Assembly: GCA_002502855.1 (NCBI GenBank)
Contig: DAQK01000027.1
Coordinates: 1-64,000 of the forward strand
DNA length: 64,000 bases
Origin: Methanobacterium sp. UBA279
GTDB lineage: Archaea; Methanobacteriota; Methanobacteria; Methanobacteriales; Methanobacteriaceae
Direction: 5' to 3'
The notes beneath the pieces were generated by a model, which saw only the letters and a program-made list of their open reading frames with translations, was not told where the DNA came from and did no database searches. Made by a program: the position numbers and the translations under genes. How positions within the stretch are numbered: position 1 is the stretch's first letter; every line of letters starts with the position of its first letter. This document shows, piece after piece, positions 45,861 through 55,342 of this stretch.

Positions 45861-47861
45861 CTAAAATTCCCGTTCAATCTTCCTCAAATCCTTTTCATCA
45901 GCAAAATCGCACTTACCAGAGGGCAAGACTCTCACCACATCATCCAGGGTGATGATGTTATCTACGTTGATTTGTTTCAGGATCTTACGGGATATTTCCT
46001 CTTTCTTGGTGAAACCAGGCTTTATCACCGCGTAGTTATCTGTATATTTACTTACAGCTGATACAGGGCCGGCCATGATCCGTTCACCTTCATAGTCCAC
46101 CACTCCAACTGCCACGAGGAGGGGAACCCCTCGGACGTAATTCCGCGTCCCCCTGATAATGAACGCGCCTTTAGCCATGAATTCCCCAGACTCCGGTGTC
46201 TTGGAGACCTGTTCCGGGTGGACCCAGTACACGTCCTGGCTGCTGAAACCCCTGTTCCAGGCGCTGGAGAAGGAAGCCGCCAGTCCAGCCGCTTCATTGA
46301 TGGTGTTCTCTGGTATGTCTCTCCCTCCACTTTTAATTACCACTGAGGGTGCGCCGTGGATGTCACTGTGCAGGTAGATATCCTGGCCTTCCATATGCTT
46401 TTTAACCACTGATTCGTTGGTGGCCGCGTCTCTACCACCCACCACCAGGAAGCCGTCGGAGGATACAAACCAGCGGAGCTTCTCGAACCATTTAAGCTCC
46501 TTTTTTACCCGTTTTTCAGGGATCTTGATCTGTTCTAAAGCCACATCCCGCTTGCTTTCCGCCTTCTCGATCTCCTTCATGGTCTTCTCTATGGCGATGT
46601 GGACCCCTTTGATCTTCCGTTTAGCCTTTTTTCCCTTGTTGTAGTAGGTTTCAGCATTCTCCGGGATGCTCAGGTGGGAGTCCAGGATTATCTGCTGGCC
46701 TTCCAGGTTCAGGGTTATGTTTCCCAGTTTATCGATGGACTCTACAATCTCCGTCCCCTTCACCTTCTTTTTCCTGGCGTCTTTTATGATCTTGTTTATC
46801 TCCAGCCAGGAGTACTTCTCCCGGGCCTGAAGGATTATCTCCAGGACGCTTTCCACTTCCTGGTAATGAGAATAAAGTAAGTCACCCTTTATCTTGGAAT
46901 CTACGACTGTCTTTTCGAACTTATCCAGGCTCTCCTTCTGTATCCGTAGCCTTTTTTCGTATTTACCCACTTCGGCTGCCCAGATATCCTCCTGGACCTT
47001 CTTGATATCCTCCCCTACGATGCTACTGTAGAACTCATCGGCGGCCTCGTTAAAAGTGGGGAAGGATTTTTTCCCGTAGCCTTCATACATTTTAAGATCG
47101 AGCGGTAGAACATCATCCTTACCATCTGAGATTATCTGGGGATGGAACTGGTCACTTAAAAGCGGGTCAAAGACTTCTCTCAGGGCATTATATACTGAAT
47201 CAACCTCTTCTTCACTGATGGAAGCAGCCTCTTTATCCTTAACCACACCAGCCCTTAGGACTATCTCTTCAGCATATAAACCACCGAAACCACTCTTGGC
47301 CAAAGTACGTATTATATCAGTATCTGAACCTGAAAACAACTCTTTAATTTCATCTCGAGTTGCATGGAGGGGGTTTATTCCCCTTTCAGGGGGATATTTA
47401 TAGGTTTCCTTGCTGGATATTTTCCGGTCCTGCCATAGCTTCCGTTTGAGTGGGAGTATGATCTGGCCTTCTTCATCCAGAAGTATTATATTGCCCTTGG
47501 AGAAAAGTTCTATGATCAGTGTATATCTGTGCTCCTTCTGAAATTCGATTTCCAGGATGCGGTCGAAGTGGTGCTGGCGCACCTCACTTACGGTGGCGCC
47601 GCTTAGATATTTCCGGAGAAGCATGGGAAAACTGGGGGGAACCTTAGGGTTCTGTGGAGGATACTGGGTTATGTGAACCCTTAAACCGGCCTGGAATACC
47701 ACGTCCCGACGGCCGATGCCAGGCACATGAAATCGGATTAAAACAGTGTCTTTAGTGGGCTGATATGCCTTTTGAAAGCGGGCATCCTTCAGGGATCTCT
47801 TAAGTTCACTGGAAATAGCATGGATATCCACGTTCGTCATGGCTTTCATTTGAATCATCAT
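45861..47861 (-). CDS. rqcH: RqcH/NEMF-family ribosome quality-control factor
   Basis: The archaeal homologue of Rqc2/NEMF, 666 residues, binds stalled 60S-like subunits. The NFACT-N part has FQKAYQPTKDTVLIRFHVPG, a HhH-like middle and a long coiled coil (about 285-440) follow, and NFACT-R begins FVSSDGFLVVGGRDAATNES, HSDIHGAPSVVIKSGG. The C-terminal DVVRVLPSGKCDFADE closes the family. Several ATG codons lie near the start (47861, 47849, 47840); one of the later two is as likely. Confidence 0.92.
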   Translation of the reverse strand: MMIQMKAMTNVDIHAISSELKRSLKDARFQKAYQPTKDTVLIRFHVPGIGRRDVVFQAGLRVHITQYPPQNPKVPPSFPMLLRKYLSGATVSEVRQHHFDRILEIEFQKEHRYTLIIELFSKGNIILLDEEGQIILPLKRKLWQDRKISSKETYKYPPERGINPLHATRDEIKELFSGSDTDIIRTLAKSGFGGLYAEEIVLRAGVVKDKEAASISEEEVDSVYNALREVFDPLLSDQFHPQIISDGKDDVLPLDLKMYEGYGKKSFPTFNEAADEFYSSIVGEDIKKVQEDIWAAEVGKYEKRLRIQKESLDKFEKTVVDSKIKGDLLYSHYQEVESVLEIILQAREKYSWLEINKIIKDARKKKVKGTEIVESIDKLGNITLNLEGQQIILDSHLSIPENAETYYNKGKKAKRKIKGVHIAIEKTMKEIEKAESKRDVALEQIKIPEKRVKKELKWFEKLRWFVSSDGFLVVGGRDAATNESVVKKHMEGQDIYLHSDIHGAPSVVIKSGGRDIPENTINEAAGLAASFSSAWNRGFSSQDVYWVHPEQVSKTPESGEFMAKGAFIIRGTRNYVRGVPLLVAVGVVDYEGERIMAGPVSAVSKYTDNYAVIKPGFTKKEEISRKILKQINVDNIITLDDVVRVLPSGKCDFADEKDLRKIEREF

Positions 47862-48035
47862 ATTATTCTTAAATTTAAAGTTTATCTTATTTTCAGGTAG
47901 TTATTTTTAATCTGTGCTGTATTAAAATGATAGAGTAGTTTCTATTGGAATTCTGGAATAATAGTAGATAAAATGTATATAAGATATAATTTTGTTTACA
48001 ATATAAATTTTATTTTTATCCAGAGGGTTTTAAGA

Positions 48036-48404
48036 ATGTTATTTGCTCAAACATTGCTTAGTAAAGAAAGAGAGAAGGTCACATATGTCTCAGAACATCG
48101 TCCCCGCGTGAGACATTGCCGATTACCTGTAGTTATTTATTTTGAGGATGGGGAATATATAGCAGAGTGTCTATTATTTTATGTGTCTAGTCATGGTGAT
48201 ACCCCGGAATGAAGCATTACAGAGAGTTAAAGAGGCTCTGGAATTATATCTGATTGAAAATAAAGATAGTATAAAACCCTCTGAAATGGAATTTACTGAA
48301 GAGGAAGTCATTAAAAAGGGCTGAGGATCTATTTTTAGAGTTTAGTACTCCTGAAGATGAGATTCCAGAATATGAATATCAGGAAATAGACATCTGTATT
48401 TAAT
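48036..48404 (+). pseudogene. HicB antitoxin, frameshifted
   Basis: LPVVIYFEDGEYIAECLLF and VSSHGDTPE are typical of HicB. The next frame carries EALQRVKEALELYLIENKD and MEFTEEEVIKK. A third frame contains ELF-like DLFLEFSTPEDEIPEYEYQE. At least two indels separate them. The original start is not clear; ATG 48036 follows GAGGG. Its partner lies just downstream. Confidence 0.7.
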
Positions 48405-48407
48405 TAA

Positions 48408-48623
48408 ATGTCTAAACGTAAATTACCTTCCAAAGCACCCAGTAAAAAGGTTATGCAATTATTAGCTGCAGAAGGTTGGACTCCCAAAGTCCAGAACTGG
48501 CGGTTCTCATATTGTTTTTGAAAAAGCAGGATACAGATCCATTCCAGTTTCTGCAAGTAAAAAAAAATCCTTAAAGGAACTCTAAGAGAGATAATTAAGC
48601 AGATGGGAATTAAAAGGGAATGA
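48408..48623 (+). pseudogene. HicA toxin, frameshifted
   Basis: The first frame reads MSKRKLPSKAPSKKVMQLLA and AAEGWTPKVQ, then a one-base change leads to RTGGSHIVFEKAGYRSIPV, and a second leads to KILKGTLREIIKQMGIKRE. GSHIVF has the catalytic His of HicA ribonucleases. The restored length is about 71 residues, as in the family. Two lesions make it inactive. The 285 bases beyond it hold no gene that I can see. Confidence 0.75.
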
Positions 48624-48908
48624 TGCTCTGAAATTTGGGATAGTCTCTAATTAAATAATTTAAGGTGGAGGCTCTGTGTTACTCTTTTTTGATTTTACCT
48701 TTTTTATATTTTAGATAAATATTTAAGCGTGTTTGTACTATTTTTATCAATGGTTTTAGTGTGATTATAGGTGAGTTTGTTATGACCATTTTATAATAGA
48801 AAAGAATGAAAGTTATATAAAAATTTAGATTTGATTGTAGCATATTTGAAAGAATTTATATTATATATGGTAAATCAAAATTAATTATAAGATACGGAGG
48901 AAAGAAGT

Positions 48909-49187
48909 ATGGAAATAGAGGTTAAATTAACATCATTACACATAGTAACCGCCATAATTGCTGGTTACCTGGCATTTATCATTTCATCCGGTGCCATTGC
49001 TGGTATTGGTAAAAATGAAGTTCTAGCAGTTATACTGGGTCTGGTGATCCTCTACGTAACCGGTAACATATCAGAAAGATTATTCGGTAAAGAAGAGGTC
49101 GACGGGTTTAAGGGATGGTTCTGGAGCGGTATCGTACCCTTCATGTTCATCTGGATAGTGTCCTGGACCCTGTTTTTAAACTGGTAA
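48909..49187 (+). CDS. Small membrane protein, DUF5379-like
   Basis: A 92-residue protein of three hydrophobic segments (about 9-28, 36-55 and 70-90), MEIEVKLTSLHIVTAIIAGY, with KGWFWSGIVPFMFIWIVSW at the end. I believe this is the family DUF5379 of Methanobacteria, function unknown. A GGAGGAAAG ribosome site lies before the ATG. It converges on the DUF2070 gene. Confidence 0.7.
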   Translation: MEIEVKLTSLHIVTAIIAGYLAFIISSGAIAGIGKNEVLAVILGLVILYVTGNISERLFGKEEVDGFKGWFWSGIVPFMFIWIVSWTLFLNW

Positions 49188-49255
49188 GGATAAACCACTC
49201 TCTTTTTAAATTATTTTAACATTTTTCCTGTTTAGAAAATCTTATTTTGAAATAT

Positions 49256-51073
49256 TTACACCCCATAGAAAATCCATACAAAGGCAAATACGAAGGCCAG
49301 TATGAATATCAACGGTGCAAACACCTTACTCACTGCGATTATGGAGCTTATGGTGGTTACCAGTTCCGTGGCATGGGTAGGGCCTAAAGTTTTAATATCT
49401 TTTATGGGAACCACTTTGGCACCGACTTTCACCGGTTCTAAATCTTTCATGGCATTTATCGTGGCTTTTTTGATTTCCTCGATTATCTCATCCTGCATCT
49501 TCGATCCGATGGGGTTGTGACCTCCGGATAGGGTGTTGACGTAGTGGGTGTCCGTGGTCATCACTTCCGCTTCATCAATTCCCAAGGGCAATACTGCGTC
49601 GATTATTTTCTCCCGGTAGTTTAGGGCCATGTTGTTGGCGTCCAGGAGGATGTAAGCGGTTTTCTGTTTACCGCCCACCTCGATGATCATTACTTTAACT
49701 CCGCTTTGGCCCACGCCCTGTTCCTTGGTGAAATCCTCCATGGGGTTGAAGGAGCATCCTACCCGGATAGTTTCCTGCTTCTTATCACCTGTTATCTTAT
49801 CCACCGCCCCCAGGAGCTGGAAGACTTCCTTGTTACCAGGGAGTATTCTGCTATCGGGTGTGAAACTGTTGTGACAGTCCACTACCAGTACATTCCTGGC
49901 ACCTGAAACTTTGGCAGCGTTCATAACTGCCAGTCCTACTCCGAAATCTATGTCATCAGCTCCCTTGGGTGAGAAAGTCACCAGCAGGACCAGATCATCA
50001 CCGAAGTACTGGCCACCGATCTTGGCGGGTTCATTTTCCACCCTGAAAAATGGGCTGGCCTGATCAGTGTATTCTATGCCTTCCAGGGCATCTTTTACTG
50101 CTATTTCTATTTTATCCAGTTCCTTGGAAGCCACCGGGTTGAAATCGTGGGTGGACGGCCCGTGGGATACCATAGTAAAGGCTCCGAATTTCTCCCCGAG
50201 TATGGTGGGCATGTTACCCCCGCCGATATCCCCCACTGGTCCGGGATGTACACTGGGAACTAGAAACAACGACTTTATGCTTTTTTCGCCCTTGAAACTT
50301 AGAATCCCAATTAGTGTTTCTATGGTCTCCCCCATGTCATCGAAGATCACTTCCATGGCCTGTGAACCTTCACTTATGTGGGCTATAAATAAGCTTAATA
50401 GTTCCAATCCCCCTACACCGAGATTTTTTCTCATGGGGGATTCTATAACCACTACAAAAGAGTATATGGCCAAAACCAGTATTATTGATGCGATGACTAT
50501 CTTTAACAGGAGGGGTATTACACTGAACTCACCCAGATTGGTGGTCAGGCTGGTTAAAAATACGATGACCATGATCATGCTCAGTATCAGGCCCGGCTGG
50601 GTGGCAGCCACCATCACCGAGTATATGAGGCGTATGTTGGAGGTGGCCCAGATTATGATGGTCCTGAAGGCGAATATGATGGCGCAACCATAGATAAGGG
50701 CATCGATGGTATAGTTGTAGATGAAGACATGTGATACCAAACTGCCTATGAGATAGATAAAGGCCACGATGATCATGGAAAGCAGGGAAATAAACATGGA
50801 ATGCTTGGTTTTCATACGCCTTCCATCAACCATATTGACCAGGGGAGTGCTTATGGCACCGGCCATTATGGACATCAGACCAAAGATAAGAAAACCGGAT
50901 GATCCACCGTAGATTATCACATTTAAAATGGACGAATTACTTCCTGGTTCAATTATGGCGGCAATGATACCGGTAAAAAAGCTTAAAAAGACCATGATAA
51001 ACACAGAGATATGAGTCTCTGGTATTGTGACCATATATTTAGTCATTTGAATTAGGTTATCTACGGCAGACAT
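49256..51073 (-). CDS. DUF2070 family membrane protein
   Basis: A 605-residue archaeal protein. The N-terminal part has seven hydrophobic segments (about 18-225), the middle a soluble domain with SLFLVPSVHPGPVGDIGGGN, VSHGPSTHDFNPVASKELDK and VVDCHNSFTPD, and the C-terminus one last segment (IFILAFVFAFVWIFYG). The His and Asp residues in the soluble part suggest a metal site. Family members occur in most euryarchaeal methanogens; the function is not known. Confidence 0.88.
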   Translation of the reverse strand: MSAVDNLIQMTKYMVTIPETHISVFIMVFLSFFTGIIAAIIEPGSNSSILNVIIYGGSSGFLIFGLMSIMAGAISTPLVNMVDGRRMKTKHSMFISLLSMIIVAFIYLIGSLVSHVFIYNYTIDALIYGCAIIFAFRTIIIWATSNIRLIYSVMVAATQPGLILSMIMVIVFLTSLTTNLGEFSVIPLLLKIVIASIILVLAIYSFVVVIESPMRKNLGVGGLELLSLFIAHISEGSQAMEVIFDDMGETIETLIGILSFKGEKSIKSLFLVPSVHPGPVGDIGGGNMPTILGEKFGAFTMVSHGPSTHDFNPVASKELDKIEIAVKDALEGIEYTDQASPFFRVENEPAKIGGQYFGDDLVLLVTFSPKGADDIDFGVGLAVMNAAKVSGARNVLVVDCHNSFTPDSRILPGNKEVFQLLGAVDKITGDKKQETIRVGCSFNPMEDFTKEQGVGQSGVKVMIIEVGGKQKTAYILLDANNMALNYREKIIDAVLPLGIDEAEVMTTDTHYVNTLSGGHNPIGSKMQDEIIEEIKKATINAMKDLEPVKVGAKVVPIKDIKTLGPTHATELVTTISSIIAVSKVFAPLIFILAFVFAFVWIFYGV

Positions 51074-51288
51074 GGATTTCCCAACTGGATGTATACTAAG
51101 TTCCTTTTAAAATTTGCAACTTGACATGTTCTAAGAAAGGACATTGGTTATATTAAATTTTCCTGTTATACATTTTCTTTAATCAAAACACTTTGCATAG
51201 TTCAAGGTTACAAATCATATATTCTTTATACTTATAAGTGTCTTTATATTTTTATAAATGTAATAATAATAAAAAAGGAAGTATATCC

Positions 51289-51834
51289 ATGGATGTAAAA
51301 CTCAAAACACCCCTTCGAAAGGCAGATACAACAGAATTAAAGCTAGGAGACACAGTATATTTAACCGGTACCATTTATACCGCCCGGGACAGCGCCCATA
51401 AGAGGATGGTGGAGGAAGGATCTCCCATAGACCTTGAAGGGGCGGTGATATTCCATGCCGGTCCCATCATACAGGAAGAAAGGGGGAGTTACCAGATAGT
51501 GGCCATAGGACCCACCACCAGCACCAGGATGAACACTTACCAGCCGGAAGTTCTGGACATGGGTGTTAAGGTGGTGGTAGGTAAGGGCGGTATGGACGAG
51601 GAAACACAGAAGGCCCTTGAGAGGAACGGTGCGGTGTTTCTCACGGCGGTGGGGGGCTGCGCCGCCCTGTACGCTAAATCCATTGTTGAGGTTAAAGGTG
51701 TTAACTGGATAGATCTGGGAGTTCCAGAGGCTGTCTGGGAACTTGAAGTGAAGGATTTCGGTCCACTCTTTGTAACCATGGACTCCCACGGCGGAAATCT
51801 CTATGAACAGGTTAGAAAAAAAATATCCGCTTAA
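51289..51834 (+). CDS. Fumarase-type hydratase, beta subunit
   Basis: The C-terminal (beta) chain of a two-subunit class I fumarase/tartrate dehydratase type. The 181 residues show LKLGDTVYLTGTIYTARDSA, FHAGPI, GPTTSTRMNTY, GKGGM and LTAVGGCAALYAK. In methanogens the enzyme belongs to the reductive incomplete citric acid cycle. The alpha subunit with the Fe-S cysteines is not in this window. The start at 51289 follows AAGGAAG; the extension to 51238 has no ribosome site. It overlaps the following gene by 32 bases. Confidence 0.92.
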   Translation: MDVKLKTPLRKADTTELKLGDTVYLTGTIYTARDSAHKRMVEEGSPIDLEGAVIFHAGPIIQEERGSYQIVAIGPTTSTRMNTYQPEVLDMGVKVVVGKGGMDEETQKALERNGAVFLTAVGGCAALYAKSIVEVKGVNWIDLGVPEAVWELEVKDFGPLFVTMDSHGGNLYEQVRKKISA

Positions 51835-52597
51835 AGGGTTTATCGACACCCACATACACACCGCACCTGATGTTAAACCCCGACTTTTAAGTGATGTGGA
51901 GGCTGCAGATGCGGCTTCCCGGGAGAAGATGGATGCAATAGTAATTAAGTCCCATATTGAGGCCACGTCTGGAAGGGCGGCTGTAGCGCGAAAACTAACT
52001 GGGTTTGAAGTATTTGGCGGTGTATGCTTGAACAGTAGTGGGGGTGGATTGAATGTGGACGCAGTTAAAGCCGCGGCCTCCATGGGGGGAAAGGTGGTAT
52101 GGCTTCCCACCATCTCCAGAGATGAGATAGATCTTGCAAGTAAAGAAAACTTGGACAAACTGGAAGACATACTCACGGTTGTAATCGAAAACGATGTTGT
52201 TTTAGCCACCGGGCACTTGAAAGTCGAGGATATTTTCCAGGTTTTAGATCTGGCGGGGAGCATGGGGCTTGAGAGGGTCTTAGTAAACCACCCACTCACC
52301 CGGGTGGTGGGGGCAACCATCGAGGAGCAGAAGGAAATGTCCAGGAAGGCCTATCTGGAGCACTGCTACGTGGCCTGCCTGCCAGGACATGATGGGCTGG
52401 ATCCACAAAGGATAGCCACTGCGATTAAAGAGGTGGGGGCCCGTAGATGTATACTGGCCACGGATCTGGGCCAGACACATAATCCAAGCCCAACTATTGG
52501 CTTTAAACTGTTTATCGAAGCCATGATGGAGCTGGGAATTAGCCGGGAGGAAATAGAGCTGATGTGCCAGAGCAATCCCCGCAGTCTATTTTACTGA
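51803..52597 (+). CDS. DUF6282 family amidohydrolase-like protein
   Basis: A TIM-barrel metal hydrolase-like protein of 264 residues: FIDTHIHTAPDVKPRLLSD has the HxH metal motif, IVIKSHIEATSGRAAVA and LVNHPLTRVVGATIEEQ add His residues, and ATDLGQTHNPSPTIGFKLF holds the last Asp. The reaction is unknown. It overlaps the fumarase beta gene by 32 bases in another frame, so their translation is likely linked. Confidence 0.82.
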   Translation: MNRLEKKYPLKGFIDTHIHTAPDVKPRLLSDVEAADAASREKMDAIVIKSHIEATSGRAAVARKLTGFEVFGGVCLNSSGGGLNVDAVKAAASMGGKVVWLPTISRDEIDLASKENLDKLEDILTVVIENDVVLATGHLKVEDIFQVLDLAGSMGLERVLVNHPLTRVVGATIEEQKEMSRKAYLEHCYVACLPGHDGLDPQRIATAIKEVGARRCILATDLGQTHNPSPTIGFKLFIEAMMELGISREEIELMCQSNPRSLFY

Positions 52598-52823
52598 TAT
52601 TTATCTGTCCATATTATGATTCAGGAATTTAATAGATTAATCATACTTTTACCGGATTTTTTAATTCAATAACTATAACTATTTATTTAGGGAAATGTTT
52701 AAACCATTAAAGGTTCTATGGGATAATGATAAAATATTCGTGGTAATCTTTAAAAGCAACATCATATCATAGAACAATATAGAAAAGTAAGCCCAAAGGG
52801 TTATATTTTGATGGTGTGTTATC

Positions 52824-53162
52824 ATGGCAAAAAAGGATAAGTCTGTATTAGTTAAAGATGAACTTCAATCAAGGATGAAACAGTTTAAGGAAGCTCTCCA
52901 GGATGAAAACAAGAGGATTGAGCTTGAAAACAGTATCCTTGGATCTGAGGTTCTCATCAGGTTCGAGGTTTTCTTCCCATCACCAAAACCAGGGGAATAT
53001 TCTGACGGCATTTTCCTGTACATGAACGATTCTGGCGAAATAGTGGATGCTGAGTACTACATCAGGGATGCATATGATGTAACAATAACAAGCATGGAGA
53101 CGGAAGACTTCAACGTGGTTAAGGAACTCTTTAAAGATTCATTTTCATTAGAAATAGAATAA
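52824..53162 (+). CDS. Unknown protein, 112 aa
   Basis: I do not recognise a family. The first 40 residues are a charged helix (KDELQSRMKQFKEALQDENK), followed by a beta-rich part (EVLIRFEVFFPSPKPGEYSD, GIFLYMNDSGEIVDAEYYI). No cysteine, no signal and no membrane segment. The composition suggests a soluble cytosolic protein. ATG 52824 follows GGTGTGTTATC. The gene stands alone between two intergenic stretches. Confidence 0.65.
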   Translation: MAKKDKSVLVKDELQSRMKQFKEALQDENKRIELENSILGSEVLIRFEVFFPSPKPGEYSDGIFLYMNDSGEIVDAEYYIRDAYDVTITSMETEDFNVVKELFKDSFSLEIE

Positions 53163-53559
53163 TCCCCTGATTTTTCATTTTAAATTTTTTTACAACCCTA
53201 TTTGGGGATTATATTCTGGTCTGAACCGAATTAATTTCTTAAAAAAAAATTATTCCCCCTATTTGTAAAGATTATATAGTTATAAAACTATAAGATTAAA
53301 TGTTATAAAAAAAAGTTTACATGAAGTAGATGGCGACCAGACAAAAACGCATTTAGATAACGTCCCTTTATTTAGATAATGTCCCTTTATTATCAGTAAT
53401 CTTTGTAAATCTGTAAATATTGTATATATCATAAAAACAGGGATAGAAGTTATTTAAAGTAAACTATGGTTAGTTATTAAATAACTTACCATTTAAGCAA
53501 TTTTTTTTGGATGAGCCTCTACTATTATAACAGTATCTGCGATAGTATGGAGGATTATA
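53163..53559. other. Intergenic, AT-rich, with a 19-bp tandem repeat
   Basis: No gene is visible. It has ATTTAGATAACGTCCCTTT at 53351-53369 followed directly by a copy at 53370-53388 with one change (C to T). TATA-like sequences around 53415 and 53460 may serve the NYN gene. Confidence 0.6.
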
Positions 53560-54066
53560 ATGCGTAGCTTTGAAAGATTGAGTTCTCTGAAGGATTACAT
53601 ACCTATAGGTAGGGGCGAATCCGGAGGAAAAAACATTGGCCTATTGGTTGACGGGCCAAACATGCTAAGAAAGGAGTTCAGCCTTAATCTTGACCTGGTA
53701 AGGAAGATTATTAAGGAATACGGTGATATGAGGGTGAGTAAAGTCCTTTTAAACCAGTACGCTTCTGACAAGCTCATAGAAGCCATTGTAAACCAGGGCT
53801 TCACACCCATCGTGGTTGCCGGAGATACAGATGTGTACATGGCTGTTGAAGCCATGGAACTGATATACAACCCAAACATCGATGTCATAGCCCTCATGAC
53901 CCGTGACGCTGATTTTTTACCCATAATAAATAAGGCCAAGGAAAATGGTAAGGAAACCATAGTCATCGGGGCAGAGCCTGGGTTCAGCGCTGCACTGCAA
54001 AATTCAGCGGACAACGCTATAATACTCAAGGCCGAAGAAGTAGAAACTTACAACCACCACGATTAA
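53560..54066 (+). CDS. NYN/PIN-like nuclease-family protein
   Basis: A 168-residue NYN domain (TIGR00288/LabA-like). Acidic metal residues are in IGLLVDGPNMLRKEF, GDTDVYMAVEAMELI and ALMTRDADFLPIINKA. VIGAEPGFSAALQNSADNAI is the last conserved piece. Such proteins are presumed metal-dependent RNases. The start at 53560 follows GGAGGATTATA. The PLP enzyme gene follows after 15 bases, so they likely share a transcript. Confidence 0.85.
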   Translation: MRSFERLSSLKDYIPIGRGESGGKNIGLLVDGPNMLRKEFSLNLDLVRKIIKEYGDMRVSKVLLNQYASDKLIEAIVNQGFTPIVVAGDTDVYMAVEAMELIYNPNIDVIALMTRDADFLPIINKAKENGKETIVIGAEPGFSAALQNSADNAIILKAEEVETYNHHD

Positions 54067-54081
54067 TTTAAATTTTAGAGG

Positions 54082-55248
54082 ATGCCAAAAATCATGCTAC
54101 TAGATTCCCCTCTGCAGGAATTGAAAAGAAGGGAAGCAGCACTTAAAATCATAAAATTAAAGGTCAAAGAAGACAGGTCAAAGCTCTACGACCTCACCGG
54201 CCTATCCGGGGGATTTCCTGTTAAAGAGGAAGATATCAGCCTCCTGGAGACCTACGCCGGACCAGCTATTTTTGAAGAAAAACTACAACCCCTGGGAATA
54301 GAACACTTAGGCGGGGAAAAGGTCTTAGCCCTTAACCGGACCAGCTCCGGAATCCTGGCCACCATACTGGCACTGGTAAAACCAGAGGGTCAGGTTGTAC
54401 ACTTCCTGCCTGAGTTACCTACACATCCATCCATCCCCAGAAGCGTGGAACTCGTTAGGGGAAGCTATGTGGAATTTACCGATACAAACAAATTCCGGGT
54501 GGATAAACAAACGGATCTGGTCATAATAACCGGTTCGACCATGGACCACCAGGTCATAAGTGAAGGAGACTTTCTAAAGATAATAGAAGCTTCCAAATCC
54601 CAGGATGTACCGGTAATGGTGGATGATGCCTCAGGAGCCAGACTGCGCACCATCCTTTACAATCAACCCCGTGCTATAGACATGGGTGCTGACCTGGTAA
54701 TAACCAGTACAGACAAGCTTATGGACGGTCCTAGGGGAGGTTTGATGTCTGGAAAGACAGAATTAATCGATTTAATTAAGACGAAAGCCCACCAGTTTGG
54801 CCTGGAGGCACAGCCACCCTTAATCGCCGGTATGGTAGGGGCCCTGGAGAACTTCAAGCCAGACCGGATCCTAGCATCCAGATCTAAAAAACAGGAAGTA
54901 TACCAGGCCCTCCAGGAAGATTTCAGCGTGGAAGAAACCCCCACAGGCATCATGCTCCTCCCGGAAAATATAGTTAAGAAACTGAAGGAGAAGGGCATTG
55001 AACACCCTTTAAGTCAGGATGCAGTGGCCATGGTCCTGGCCATGATACTTCTACGTGAATATAACATTGTCACCATCCCTGCGGTGGGAATGCCAGGAGC
55101 TTCACCCACTATCCGGTTGGATATGGCCTCCAAGGACGCCGAAAGACTGGAAGTTGAATATATATCTCAGGCTTTCAGAGGATCGTTTTCTAAACTTAGT
55201 GATGTAATTGTAGACCAGGATGCGTGTGAAAATATTTTGTTTGATTAG
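54082..55248 (+). CDS. SelA-like PLP-dependent enzyme
   Basis: A fold type I PLP enzyme of 388 residues that resembles the archaeal SelA-like group (TIGR03576 type). ALNRTSSGILATILALVKPE is near the cofactor site, PVMVDDASGARLRT carries the PLP Asp, and ITSTDKLMDGPRGGLMSGK the Schiff-base Lys. The archaeal group is not a selenocysteine synthase and its substrate is unknown. ATG 54082 directly follows GAGG, while ATG 54094 has a longer spacing; either may be used. Confidence 0.82.
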   Translation: MPKIMLLDSPLQELKRREAALKIIKLKVKEDRSKLYDLTGLSGGFPVKEEDISLLETYAGPAIFEEKLQPLGIEHLGGEKVLALNRTSSGILATILALVKPEGQVVHFLPELPTHPSIPRSVELVRGSYVEFTDTNKFRVDKQTDLVIITGSTMDHQVISEGDFLKIIEASKSQDVPVMVDDASGARLRTILYNQPRAIDMGADLVITSTDKLMDGPRGGLMSGKTELIDLIKTKAHQFGLEAQPPLIAGMVGALENFKPDRILASRSKKQEVYQALQEDFSVEETPTGIMLLPENIVKKLKEKGIEHPLSQDAVAMVLAMILLREYNIVTIPAVGMPGASPTIRLDMASKDAERLEVEYISQAFRGSFSKLSDVIVDQDACENILFD

Positions 55249-55342
55249 TTGGAAATTTTCATCATGCAAATCAACACCTTGAATCTTTTTACTGGACATT
55301 TAATTATAGAAAAAAATTTTTATTAATAAATTATTATACATA

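Noticed and set aside
50067..50693. A 208-codon forward frame opposite DUF2070
   Set aside because: It is a shadow of the reverse gene, which carries clear family motifs and membrane segments.
51361..52320. A 319-codon reverse frame
   Set aside because: It is antisense to the fumarase beta and DUF6282 genes, both with recognisable motifs and ribosome sites.
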